A stretch of 64,000 nt of DNA. It comes from Afifella aestuarii. GTDB taxonomy: Bacteria > Pseudomonadota > Alphaproteobacteria > Rhizobiales > Afifellaceae. Below the pieces are notes generated by a model. That model made no database searches. It saw only the letters and a program-made list of their open reading frames with translations, and was not told the DNA's origin. Below, piece after piece: positions 8,548 to 15,837 of the stretch (the first letter of the stretch is position 1; every line of letters starts with the position of its first letter). The translations under genes and the position numbers were made by a program. The DNA is taken from NCBI RefSeq assembly GCF_004023665.1, contig NZ_SAUF01000001.1, positions 1,288,501 to 1,352,500 on the forward strand, given 5' to 3'.

Positions 8548-9399
8548 TCAGGGGTGTTGCAGCGCGTCCATCATTTCAAGCTGCGAGGACCTTCGCAGAA
8601 GAAGCATCGGGCCACCTTTCTCCTCAAGGAAGCCACGCAGACGGACGGTCTTTCCGACAAGGCCCAGAAGTTGCTGTTCCCCGCCGAAGACCGGGACGTC
8701 CCGGCCGTCAATCTCCGCCGTGAAATCGTGCGACCAGTCGCGTCCGAAATTCAGATAGGTGCGATAGGGCCGGTTCCCAACAGAAATGATGGTCCCTTCC
8801 ACTATGCCGTAACGGCCATATTGTGACGAAAGCGCCGCTGCGTCCTTGGCCTTGTGGACAAGGCCCGGGGTTTTCCAGATGCCACGGCCGGCTTTTCGCG
8901 CCTCTTCTTCCGCTGCGAAGAGCCGGGATGCGCAGGCCTCACCGAGAGCGTCACCCGCAAAAGGAACTGCGACGGCAAGGCCTTGCCGGAGAAGCTCCTC
9001 CTGCAGGAAGACGCTGTCGGTCATGATCCAGGCGGGGATGCGGTTCCAGCGGTCGGGCTTTTGGGAGAGCGGGACCGCCCGGGCGGTTCGAGCGACCAGA
9101 AAATCGTTGATTGCGGCGAGCATCGGCTCGTCCGGCAGGCGCTCATCGAGAAGAGAGGGCGGAGCGATGCTGGCGAGCGCGAAACTCTTTGTTGGCGTAA
9201 CGATGGTGCGCGGCTCTTCGGCGCGAGCGGCCAAAAGACGTTCGCCGCCCGAGAGTTCGCAGGTGTCCGCCCGCGCCGGCAGGGGCGAGGCGACGAGCGA
9301 TAGGCAGAGAAGGGCGCCGCAGAATTGCGTGCGGCGTGGCCGGAAACTCAGGTGTCGCTCTCGCCTTGCGCGCGCTCCTCGGCCCGCCGCTGCCGCCAT
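8548..9399 (-). CDS. Exported staphylococcal-nuclease-fold protein, degenerate active site
   Basis: The 283-residue protein has a signal peptide (about 20-43, GALLCLSLVASPLPARA), a nuclease-like domain (about 55-180) ending in the family pattern RLFAAEEEARKAGRGIWK, and a C-terminal module (about 195-270, VEGTIISVGNRPYRTYLNFG). Where active enzymes carry a GIDxPE-type motif this one reads LASIAPPS, so the Asp and Glu needed for calcium and catalysis appear lost. It may bind nucleic acid or ligand instead. ATG 9399 overlaps the upstream 68-residue gene by 52 nt. No later canonical start keeps the signal peptide. Confidence 0.75.
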   Translation of the reverse strand: MAAAAGRGARARRERHLSFRPRRTQFCGALLCLSLVASPLPARADTCELSGGERLLAARAEEPRTIVTPTKSFALASIAPPSLLDERLPDEPMLAAINDFLVARTARAVPLSQKPDRWNRIPAWIMTDSVFLQEELLRQGLAVAVPFAGDALGEACASRLFAAEEEARKAGRGIWKTPGLVHKAKDAAALSSQYGRYGIVEGTIISVGNRPYRTYLNFGRDWSHDFTAEIDGRDVPVFGGEQQLLGLVGKTVRLRGFLEEKGGPMLLLRRSSQLEMMDALQHP

Positions 9400-9554
9400 G
9401 GATGCCCCCAGAAATCATAGGCCGCCATCGCCACCACAACGGCGAGGACGATGACGAGGTCCGGCTCGCGGACCCACCAGGCGATGATGAAGAGGAAGAG
9501 AGCGAAACCCGCAAGGGCCACGAAAGCCAGGATCCGGTTGCTCCAATCGGTCAT
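9348..9554 (-). CDS. Small two-segment membrane protein, unknown function
   Basis: A 68-residue protein with two hydrophobic helices, about 8-27 (ILAFVALAGFALFLFIIAWW) and 31-46 (PDLVIVLAVVVAMAAYDF), and a short basic/acidic tail WRQRRAEERAQGESD. Its ATG overlaps the amidase stop by 4 nt (ATGA read on the minus strand), so it is translated with the amidase. I do not recognise the family. Its position after an amidase and TRAP operon is suggestive but no function can be given. Confidence 0.7.
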   Translation of the reverse strand: MTDWSNRILAFVALAGFALFLFIIAWWVREPDLVIVLAVVVAMAAYDFWGHPWRQRRAEERAQGESDT

Positions 9555-10903
9555 GGGCGGTCCTCCGGCTCCGGCGACGCGGCGACATGATACATCAGCC
9601 AGCGCGCGGTGCGCAGGAGGCGCCCTTCCTGACCGCGGGCGCCGACGATCTGGATGCCGAGCGGCATGCCGTTTGCCCCGTTCGCCAGTGGCAGGCTGAG
9701 CGCCGGCACGCCGCAGAGCGACCAGATGGTGTTGAAGACGGGATCTCCGGTCGTTGAAAGATCCGCAGGCGCCTCGCCGGGCGCGGCCGGCGTCAGAATG
9801 GCGTCGTAGCGGGCAAAGACGCGGTCGAGCCCGGCATTGAGGATGTTGCGCCAGTCGAGAGCGGCAAGATAGTCGACGGCCTTGATCTCGCGGCCTTCTT
9901 CGATGGCGTCCTGCATGTGCTGGCTGAGCTGATCCCAGCCGCGCTCGGCCCAGGGGCGGAGATTGCGTGCAAAGCCCGCCATCATCAGACGGCGATGGGC
10001 GGGATGGGCGTTGGCGAACGCGGCCGGCAACTCGACCTCGTCGCATTGATCGCCGAGGAGGCTGGCGAGCTCCTGCATGGCGCCCTGCATGTCGGCATCG
10101 GCCTGGTCCCAGACGGGCGTTTTTATGAAGGCGAATTGCGGCTTCACCGGAGGCGCGCTCCGCGCCGCCTCGAGAAGCCGGTCGCGGGCGATCGGATGCG
10201 TGTCGTGGTCGCCGGCGTCGTAGCCCTGGAGCACCTCGGCGAGGAGGGCCGCATCTTCCACCGAGCGGCCGAAGACGCCGATCGTGTCAAGCGGCTCGGA
10301 CTGTACGATGAGGCCGGTGCGGGGAATGACGCCGTGGCCCGGCTTGAAGCCGACGACGCCGCAATAAGACGCCGGCCGCAGCATCGAGCCGTTGGTCTGG
10401 GTGCCGACCGAGAGCGGCACCATGCCGGCGGCGACGGAGGCGGCAGAGCCGGCCGAAGACCCGCCCGGCGTGCGCGTCGTATCATGCGGATTGCGCGTCT
10501 TCGTCGGGGCGAGAAAGGCGAGCTCGGTCGTCGTCGTCTTGCCGAAGAGGATCGCCCCTTCCGCCCGCAGTTTTGCGGCGACGAAGGCATCCTGGCGCGG
10601 ACGGCGGCCGGCATCGAGCACGGTGCCGTTTTCCTTCGGCATATCGGCGGTGTCGATGATGTCTTTCAAGGCCACCGGCAGGCCGTGCAGGCGGCCGATC
10701 GGCTTGCCGGCCTTGCGCCAATCGTCGAGACGCTGCGCCTGGGCGAGGACATGGTCGGCATCGAGAAAGGCGAAGGCTTCGATCTCGCCTTCCTTCTCCG
10801 CGACGCGGGCGAGACAGGCCTCCGCCACGGCAAGTGCGCTGATCTCGCCGCGGGCGAGGTGGTCGCGCAACTCGCAGGCATCCAAGGTTCGTTCGGCCGT
10901 CAT
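9551..10903 (-). CDS. Amidase (amidase signature family)
   Basis: A 450-residue cytoplasmic hydrolase of amides, related to GatA. The Ser-cisSer-Lys triad is intact: Lys in GLPVALKDIIDTAD, cis-Ser in GGSSAGSAASVAAG and the nucleophile in the GTQTNGSMLRPASYCG segment. The specific substrate is not readable from sequence. It sits 18 nt downstream of the TRAP transporter gene dctM on the same strand. This suggests that the transporter brings in an amide, or that the amidase product belongs to the same pathway; this is inference. Confidence 0.92.
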   Translation of the reverse strand: MTAERTLDACELRDHLARGEISALAVAEACLARVAEKEGEIEAFAFLDADHVLAQAQRLDDWRKAGKPIGRLHGLPVALKDIIDTADMPKENGTVLDAGRRPRQDAFVAAKLRAEGAILFGKTTTTELAFLAPTKTRNPHDTTRTPGGSSAGSAASVAAGMVPLSVGTQTNGSMLRPASYCGVVGFKPGHGVIPRTGLIVQSEPLDTIGVFGRSVEDAALLAEVLQGYDAGDHDTHPIARDRLLEAARSAPPVKPQFAFIKTPVWDQADADMQGAMQELASLLGDQCDEVELPAAFANAHPAHRRLMMAGFARNLRPWAERGWDQLSQHMQDAIEEGREIKAVDYLAALDWRNILNAGLDRVFARYDAILTPAAPGEAPADLSTTGDPVFNTIWSLCGVPALSLPLANGANGMPLGIQIVGARGQEGRLLRTARWLMYHVAASPEPEDRP

Positions 10904-10921
10904 CTCGTTCTCCCCATTCGC

Positions 10922-12343
10922 TCACCGTCCGTAAACGAGATTCGGCAGCCAGTAGACCACCCCCGGGAAGACGTAGATGAGCGCCATGGCGAGGATGACC
11001 ATGCCGAGAAAGGGCATGCAACCCTTGAAGATCTCGACGAGCTGCACCTGCGGCGGGGCGATGCCCTTGAGGTAATAGGCCGACATGGCCATCGGCGGGG
11101 TGAGGAAGGATGTCTGCAGGTTGAGCGCGACGAGAATGCCGAAGAACAGGGGATCGATGCCGAAATGCGGCAGGAGCGGCAGGAAGATCGGCACGAAGAT
11201 GATGATGATCTCCGACCATTCGAGCGGCCAGCCGAGCAGGAAGATGATGATCTGGGCGAGGATCAGGAAGACGATCGGCGAGATGTCGAGGCCGGTGACG
11301 AAATCGGAGATGACCTGTTCGCCGCCGAGATAGGAAAAGACGGAGGAAAACGTCCACGAGCCGACGAAGAGCCAGCACACCATCGCCGAGGTTCTGACCG
11401 TCAGATAGACGGATTCCTGCAGCCGCTGCCAGGTGAGGGCGCGGTAGGCGAGAGCGAGGATGAGGCCGCCGAGGGCGCCGACCGCTGCGGCCTCCGACGG
11501 TGTCGCAAGGCCGAAGAGAATGGCGCCGAGCACGGAGAGGATGAGGATCGCCAGCGGAAAGAACGAGGTGATCAGAAGCCACAACAAGGCGAAGCCGGAG
11601 ACCTGCATCTCTTCGGTTTCGGGCGGGCGTGGCGCGATCTTCGGATTGAGCCAGGCGCGGCCGACGACATAGAGGACGTAGAGGCCGGCGAGCAGCAGCC
11701 CCGGCAGGAGCGCGCCGGCATAGAGCCGGACGATCGAGACGCCCGAAGTCGCCGCATAGACGATGAGCATGATCGAGGGCGGGATGAGGATGCCGAGCGT
11801 GCCGCCGGCGCAGATGACGCCTGAGGCGAAGCTCGTGTTGTAACGGGCGTTGAGCATCGCCGGGAAGGCCAGCAGCCCCATCAGCGTGACGACGGCGCCG
11901 ACGATGCCGGTGGCGGTGGCAAAGAGCGCGCAGGTGATGAGGGCGGCGACCGCCATCGAGCCCGGAATGCGTTTGGCCGCGATCTGAAGCGTGGAGAAGA
12001 GACGGTCGACGATGTTGGCGCGCTCCACCACGTAGCCCATGAAGAGGAAGAGCGGCACCGCGGTCAAAACGTCGTTCGACATGACCGAATAGGTCTGATT
12101 GACGAAGAGATCGAAGATGCGATTGTTGAAGAAGCCGCCGAGCCAGGTTTCGATGCGCGTCCAAAGATCCGCACCGTCGGTGAGGGCACGATCGTAGAGG
12201 CGCCATTGCCGGTCGGCGTCGAAATAGGCGTAGTAGCCGAAGCCCACACCGAGCGCCATCAAGGTGAAGGCGATCGGAAAGCCCAGCATGATGGTGAAGA
12301 TGAAGATGCCGAGCATCGCCACGGCGATTTGCGGGTCGGTCAT
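10922..12343 (-). CDS. TRAP transporter large permease (DctM family)
   Basis: This is the 12-helix ion-coupled permease subunit of a tripartite ATP-independent periplasmic transporter, 473 residues. It is hydrophobic throughout, with family stretches such as SVMSNDVLTAVPLFLFMG, GTLGILIPPSIMLIVYA and LNLQTSFLTPPMAMSAYYLK. A longer loop between helices 1 and 2 (about 43-75) marks the subfamily that goes with large DctQ subunits. It overlaps the small permease stop by 4 nt. The import direction is driven by the sodium or proton gradient. Confidence 0.95.
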   Translation of the reverse strand: MTDPQIAVAMLGIFIFTIMLGFPIAFTLMALGVGFGYYAYFDADRQWRLYDRALTDGADLWTRIETWLGGFFNNRIFDLFVNQTYSVMSNDVLTAVPLFLFMGYVVERANIVDRLFSTLQIAAKRIPGSMAVAALITCALFATATGIVGAVVTLMGLLAFPAMLNARYNTSFASGVICAGGTLGILIPPSIMLIVYAATSGVSIVRLYAGALLPGLLLAGLYVLYVVGRAWLNPKIAPRPPETEEMQVSGFALLWLLITSFFPLAILILSVLGAILFGLATPSEAAAVGALGGLILALAYRALTWQRLQESVYLTVRTSAMVCWLFVGSWTFSSVFSYLGGEQVISDFVTGLDISPIVFLILAQIIIFLLGWPLEWSEIIIIFVPIFLPLLPHFGIDPLFFGILVALNLQTSFLTPPMAMSAYYLKGIAPPQVQLVEIFKGCMPFLGMVILAMALIYVFPGVVYWLPNLVYGR

Positions 12344-13062
12344 CTTTCGCCCTTCGTGCCGGGGCTTCCGGGTCGCTCAACGGGCGGCCCGCTATCGTCG
12401 CGTTCGTCGCGATGGCGGGGGTGGTCGCGGTGGAAGATGTTACGGGTCTGGCCCGCGGGCAGAACGATGTCGATCGCCTCGCCGCCATGGTGGAGGATGT
12501 CGCGCTCATGTTCCTTGATGAGCTGCTCTTCGAGCTCCTCCACATCGCTTTCGTGCTGCGGCCAGGCGCCCCGGCGGATGCACAGAATGCAGCGGAAGAC
12601 CTGGGCGATGCCCTGCTGGAAGAGCAGGATGCCGGCGGCGACGATGATGAGCTTGAACTGGAAGATCGGCACGTTGGCCGGGCTCATGACGCTCACTTCC
12701 ATGTAGCGGAGCGAGCGCGAGGCGTATTTCCAGCCGGCGAAGATGAGGGCGAGGATGCCCGGGAAGAAGAACAGGAAATAGAGAACGAGCTCGACGATCG
12801 CCTGGGTGCGCGGCCGCCAGAGCCTGTAGACGACGTCGCCGCGCACATGGCCGTCGCGCGACAGGGTGTAGGCGCCGCCCATCATGAAGAGCGCGCCGTA
12901 CATCATGTAGGAAATGTCGAAGGCCCAGCTCGTCGGGGCGCCGAGCACATAGCGCACGAAGACTTCGTAGCCGACGCCGAACGTCATGACGAGTATCGAC
13001 CAGGCAAAGGCCTTGCCGAACCACGCGGAGACCCTGTCGGCGAAACGGATATAGGCTTCCAT
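12340..13062 (-). CDS. TRAP transporter small permease (DctQ family)
   Basis: This 240-residue membrane subunit couples the binding protein to DctM. Four helices occupy about residues 15-175, with the conserved FVRYVLGAPTSWAFDISYMM and DGHVRGDVVYR. A polar tail of about 55 residues rich in His, Arg and Asp follows (HERDILHHGG to the end) and is longer than in typical DctQ. It starts at ATG 13062, after the dctP-dctQ intercistronic hairpin. Confidence 0.92.
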   Translation of the reverse strand: MEAYIRFADRVSAWFGKAFAWSILVMTFGVGYEVFVRYVLGAPTSWAFDISYMMYGALFMMGGAYTLSRDGHVRGDVVYRLWRPRTQAIVELVLYFLFFFPGILALIFAGWKYASRSLRYMEVSVMSPANVPIFQFKLIIVAAGILLFQQGIAQVFRCILCIRRGAWPQHESDVEELEEQLIKEHERDILHHGGEAIDIVLPAGQTRNIFHRDHPRHRDERDDSGPPVERPGSPGTKGER

Positions 13063-13101
13063 CGGAAAACCGCTCGGGATCGGGCTGGGAAACGGAGGAG
13101 G

Positions 13102-13124
13102 GGCGGGGGCCCAAAACCCCCGCC
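13102..13124 (-). promoter_or_regulatory. Intercistronic hairpin between TRAP binding protein and permease genes
   Basis: An 8-bp GC stem (GGCGGGGG with CCCCCGCC, 7-nt loop) lies between the dctP stop (13133) and the dctQ start (13062). Such hairpins often protect binding-protein mRNA or partly terminate, giving more binding protein than permease. There is no U tract. Confidence 0.5.
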
Positions 13125-13132
13125 GAAAGGTC

Positions 13133-14266
13133 TCAGAAGCCGAGCTTGCCGGGGAAGTAATGCTCGTAGGCGAGCTTGTAATTCGCCTGGTTCATCAGGC
13201 TGTAGAAGGCGACGCGCTCCGACCAGGCTTTCTGGCTGTCGACCACCTTGGCGAAGAACTCGTCCTGCATCAGGCCTTCGAGGACGGTGTCCCAGGATTC
13301 AAGCTGGGCCGCCATGATGGCGTCCGGCGTGCGCGAGACGGTGACGCCGTCTTCGTTGATGAGGCCCTGCAGATCCTTCGAATACTGATCCATGGCGAGG
13401 CCGTAATTGGCGGTGTTCGCCGCCTCCGCCCCGTATTCCAGGATCGCCTGGAGATCGGGATCGAGGGAATCGAAGAGATCCTTGTTGAAGGCGATTTCGA
13501 AGAACTCCGCCGCCTGGTGATAGGAGCCGAGCATGTAGTTCTTCGACACATCCTGGGCGCCGAAGCGTCGGTCGGAGGTCGGGTTATTGAACTCGAAGGC
13601 CTCGATGACGCCGCGCTCGAGCGCCGGCACGATTTCGCCGCCTGGAAGCTGCGTCACCGACAGGCCCATGCCCTGCATGATGTCCGTGGCAAGGCCCACG
13701 GTGCGGTATTTGAGGCCCTTCATCTGATCGGCGGAGGTGATTTCCTCCTTGAACCAGCCGAGCGGCTGGGTCGGCATCGGCAAGGCGAAGAAGCCGACGA
13801 TGTTGAGGCCCAGAACGTCCTGGACGAGCTCGCGGTAAAGATCCTTGCCGCCACCGAAATGGATCCAGGCCAGAATCTGCGACGCGTCGGCGCCGAAGAC
13901 CGGGCCGGTGCCGAAGAGCGAGGCGGCCTTGTTCTTACCGTACCAATAGGCGGTCACGGTGTGGGTGGCGTCGATGACGCCGTCGGCAACCGCGTCCTGG
14001 ACCTGGAAGGCCTGGACCACGGCACCCGCCGGCAGAAGATCGATCTTGAGCCGACCTCCGGACATTGCCTCGACGCGGTCGGCATATTGCTTCGCCATGT
14101 CCTGAAAAACGTCCGAGGCGGGCCAGGACGACTGCATCTTCAAGGTTTGCGTGCCCTGGGCGGAGACGATGGCCGGAGCGGCAAGCGCGCCTGCCGCGCT
14201 CCCCGCGGCGAGGGTTCCGGCTTTCAAGAAAGATCGGCGCGATACGGGCGTTTTGCTCTCAGACAT
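13133..14266 (-). CDS. TRAP transporter substrate-binding protein (DctP family)
   Basis: This 377-residue periplasmic solute receptor carries a twin-arginine-type signal (SRRSFLKAGTLAAGSAAGAL, cut near AQG). The core LKMQSSWPASDVFQDMAKQY, the ligand-loop segment LKYRTVGLATDIMQGMG and GGEIVPALERGVIEAFEFNN place it near the TakP/alpha-keto acid and mannitol-chloroaromatic-type DctP group. In that group Arg in the KYR motif pairs with substrate carboxylates. The actual ligand is unknown. A strong GGGAGGA ribosome-binding site lies 4-10 nt before ATG 14266. Confidence 0.94.
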   Translation of the reverse strand: MSESKTPVSRRSFLKAGTLAAGSAAGALAAPAIVSAQGTQTLKMQSSWPASDVFQDMAKQYADRVEAMSGGRLKIDLLPAGAVVQAFQVQDAVADGVIDATHTVTAYWYGKNKAASLFGTGPVFGADASQILAWIHFGGGKDLYRELVQDVLGLNIVGFFALPMPTQPLGWFKEEITSADQMKGLKYRTVGLATDIMQGMGLSVTQLPGGEIVPALERGVIEAFEFNNPTSDRRFGAQDVSKNYMLGSYHQAAEFFEIAFNKDLFDSLDPDLQAILEYGAEAANTANYGLAMDQYSKDLQGLINEDGVTVSRTPDAIMAAQLESWDTVLEGLMQDEFFAKVVDSQKAWSERVAFYSLMNQANYKLAYEHYFPGKLGF

Positions 14267-14686
14267 GTTTCCTCCCGGATGTCGTTTCCGGCTTTTGTCG
14301 CCGGTCTTTTGCTTGCCGGCATATCTGAGCCTGGAAAACGTCTGAGTTCAAGTAGAAGTCTTGAGTCGATGTAGAAAGACGGCGTCACAGGGCGGTGAAG
14401 GGAGACTTTTAAGAACAAAAATCGCGGGTCTGATTTCTAAGATAACTGACGGTTTCTTTAACTCGTAAAGTGATTGACTTGGGGTGTTGGGTGAGGCGGC
14501 GCCTGAGTGCTGCGGGGCGATGTCGACCGATGAGAGGCGTCCGCAGAACTTGCCGGGGCGACAGAGGGGGGCGCGACAGAAGACGAAGGAAGCGGGGCTT
14601 GTTCGCTCTTCCTCGAGACGGTAGATAGCAGGAGCTTGGCGCCTGTGCCCGTCGGCCGCGTGTCGGGGCTCGGGTGCGATCGATCA
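14267..14686. other. 420-nt non-coding stretch upstream of the TRAP operon and the tRNA
   Basis: No credible gene is seen. It holds the dctP leader, the inverted repeat at 14348-14364 and a locally AT-rich part (about 14408-14480) that probably contains promoters for dctP on the minus strand and for the tRNA on the plus strand. Confidence 0.5.
14348..14364. promoter_or_regulatory. Possible operator upstream of the TRAP operon
   Basis: TCAAG and CTTGA flank a 7-nt spacer (TAGAAGT) about 82 nt before dctP. The element GTAGAA recurs at 14371-14376. A GntR- or IclR-type regulator would be usual for TRAP operons, but none is encoded nearby. Confidence 0.25.
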
Positions 14687-14763
14687 GGCCCCGTAGCTCA
14701 GCAGGATAGAGCATCGGATTCCTAATCCGAGGGTCACAGGTTCGAATCCTGTCGGGGTCACCA
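14687..14763 (+). tRNA. tRNA-Arg (anticodon CCU)
   Basis: A full 77-nt cloverleaf with encoded CCA. The acceptor GGCCCCG pairs with CGGGGTC with one G-U. The anticodon arm TCGGA-TTCCTAA-TCCGA gives anticodon CCT at 14721-14723. The T arm is ACAGG-TTCGAAT-CCTGT. It reads AGG codons. No integrase or repeated 3' end is seen beside it. Confidence 0.97.
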
Positions 14764-14822
14764 TTTTCTGAGTATTCGGCCCGGAGAAACGGGTGATGGC
14801 CTGGTTCCGGCGTGGGCGCCGC

Positions 14823-15734
14823 TCACCGTCTTTGGCTTTCGGTTTCCTGGCGTAATCCGCGCACCGGCCAGATCTCCAAAATGCCGGCGACGAGGACGAG
14901 GGCGCCGCCGATGATTTCGAGGCGCTGCAGCGCTTCGCCGGCGAGCACAGCGGCCGAGGTCGCCCCGACGAGAACCTCCGCCATCAAGAGGATTCCGACA
15001 CGCGCCGGCTCCAGGCGGACGGTCGCCCACATGAGCGCGGCGATGGAAAGGCCCCACCACAGGCCGCCGCCGGCAAGCGTGACCGCAAGGAGGGAGAGGA
15101 GGGTGCGAATGCCGTCCGGCTGCGGCCACGTCTCCAGGACGGGCGCGAGAAGGAGCGCAGTCGCCGCCGCGCCGACGGCGAAGACGAAGGCCGCCTCACG
15201 CGGCTGAAGACCCGATTTCGTGCGCATGCCGGTGGTGGCGACCGACCAGAGAATGCCCGCGAGAAGCCCCATCCATTCGCCGGTGCTTTTCGGCATCGGG
15301 ACACCGCCATCGGCGCCGAGCATCACGACGAGACCGACAAGCCCGACGGCGATGGCGGCGATGCGCATCGGCGGCGTCGGCCAGCCCATGACGTAGCGGC
15401 CGATCAGCGTGCTCCAGACGGGCGTCAGGAAGTAAAGAAGGATGACGATCGCCACGCGGCCATAGACGAGGCCGATGGAATAGAGCGCAAAGGCGGCGCC
15501 GCCGAGCGCGACCGAGGCGAAAGCGGGGAGGCCGGCACGGGCGATGGCGTGGCGGCGGAAAATGGCTGCGGGAGAGAGAAGAAGAGCCGCGGCGAAGGTG
15601 ATCGCCAGCGTGCCCCAGGCGCCGGGGAGGCCGAGACCCGATAGCGCGCGGACCGGAAGCCAGTAGAATCCCCACAGGACGCCCGTTGCAAAGACGATGG
15701 CGGTGGCCAGAGACGTGGTGCGCTCGCGCTGCAT
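14823..15734 (-). CDS. EamA/DMT family transporter
   Basis: This 303-residue inner-membrane protein has ten predicted helices as two EamA repeats (about 8-135 and 150-290), as in drug/metabolite exporters. Characteristic stretches are GVLWGFYWLPVRAL, LYFLTPVWSTLIGRYV and ILLMAEVLVGATSAAVLAGE. The ATG at 15734, with SD GAAGG, is preferred over an ATG 24 nt upstream. The substrate is unknown. It lies downstream of the WG-repeat operon on the same strand but behind a long hairpin. Confidence 0.88.
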   Translation of the reverse strand: MQRERTTSLATAIVFATGVLWGFYWLPVRALSGLGLPGAWGTLAITFAAALLLSPAAIFRRHAIARAGLPAFASVALGGAAFALYSIGLVYGRVAIVILLYFLTPVWSTLIGRYVMGWPTPPMRIAAIAVGLVGLVVMLGADGGVPMPKSTGEWMGLLAGILWSVATTGMRTKSGLQPREAAFVFAVGAAATALLLAPVLETWPQPDGIRTLLSLLAVTLAGGGLWWGLSIAALMWATVRLEPARVGILLMAEVLVGATSAAVLAGEALQRLEIIGGALVLVAGILEIWPVRGLRQETESQRR

Positions 15735-15802
15735 CCGGCCTTCTCTAAAGCGCTTCAAGATCCGGCGGAAGCCGGCCGGTTCTTCGTCTTCTTACATATG
15801 CG

Positions 15803-15834
15803 AGCTGGCGGAGGTGCAAGCACCCCCGCCAGCT
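15803..15834 (-). terminator. Long hairpin after the WG-repeat operon
   Basis: AGCTGGCGG pairs with CCGCCAGCT and, after one mismatch, GGTGC pairs with GCACC, leaving almost no loop. It begins 4 nt after the stop of the first WG gene and separates it from the EamA gene. There is no T run. Confidence 0.5.
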
Positions 15835-15837
15835 GTG

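Noticed and set aside
9917-11824. 635-codon plus-strand frame opposite the amidase and DctM genes
   Set aside because: The Asp/Arg/Glu-rich translation has no recognisable motif, and both minus-strand genes are certain.
14687-14763. tRNA-Arg as an integration site of a genomic island
   Set aside because: There is no integrase, no repeated tRNA 3' end, and the flanking genes have ordinary composition.
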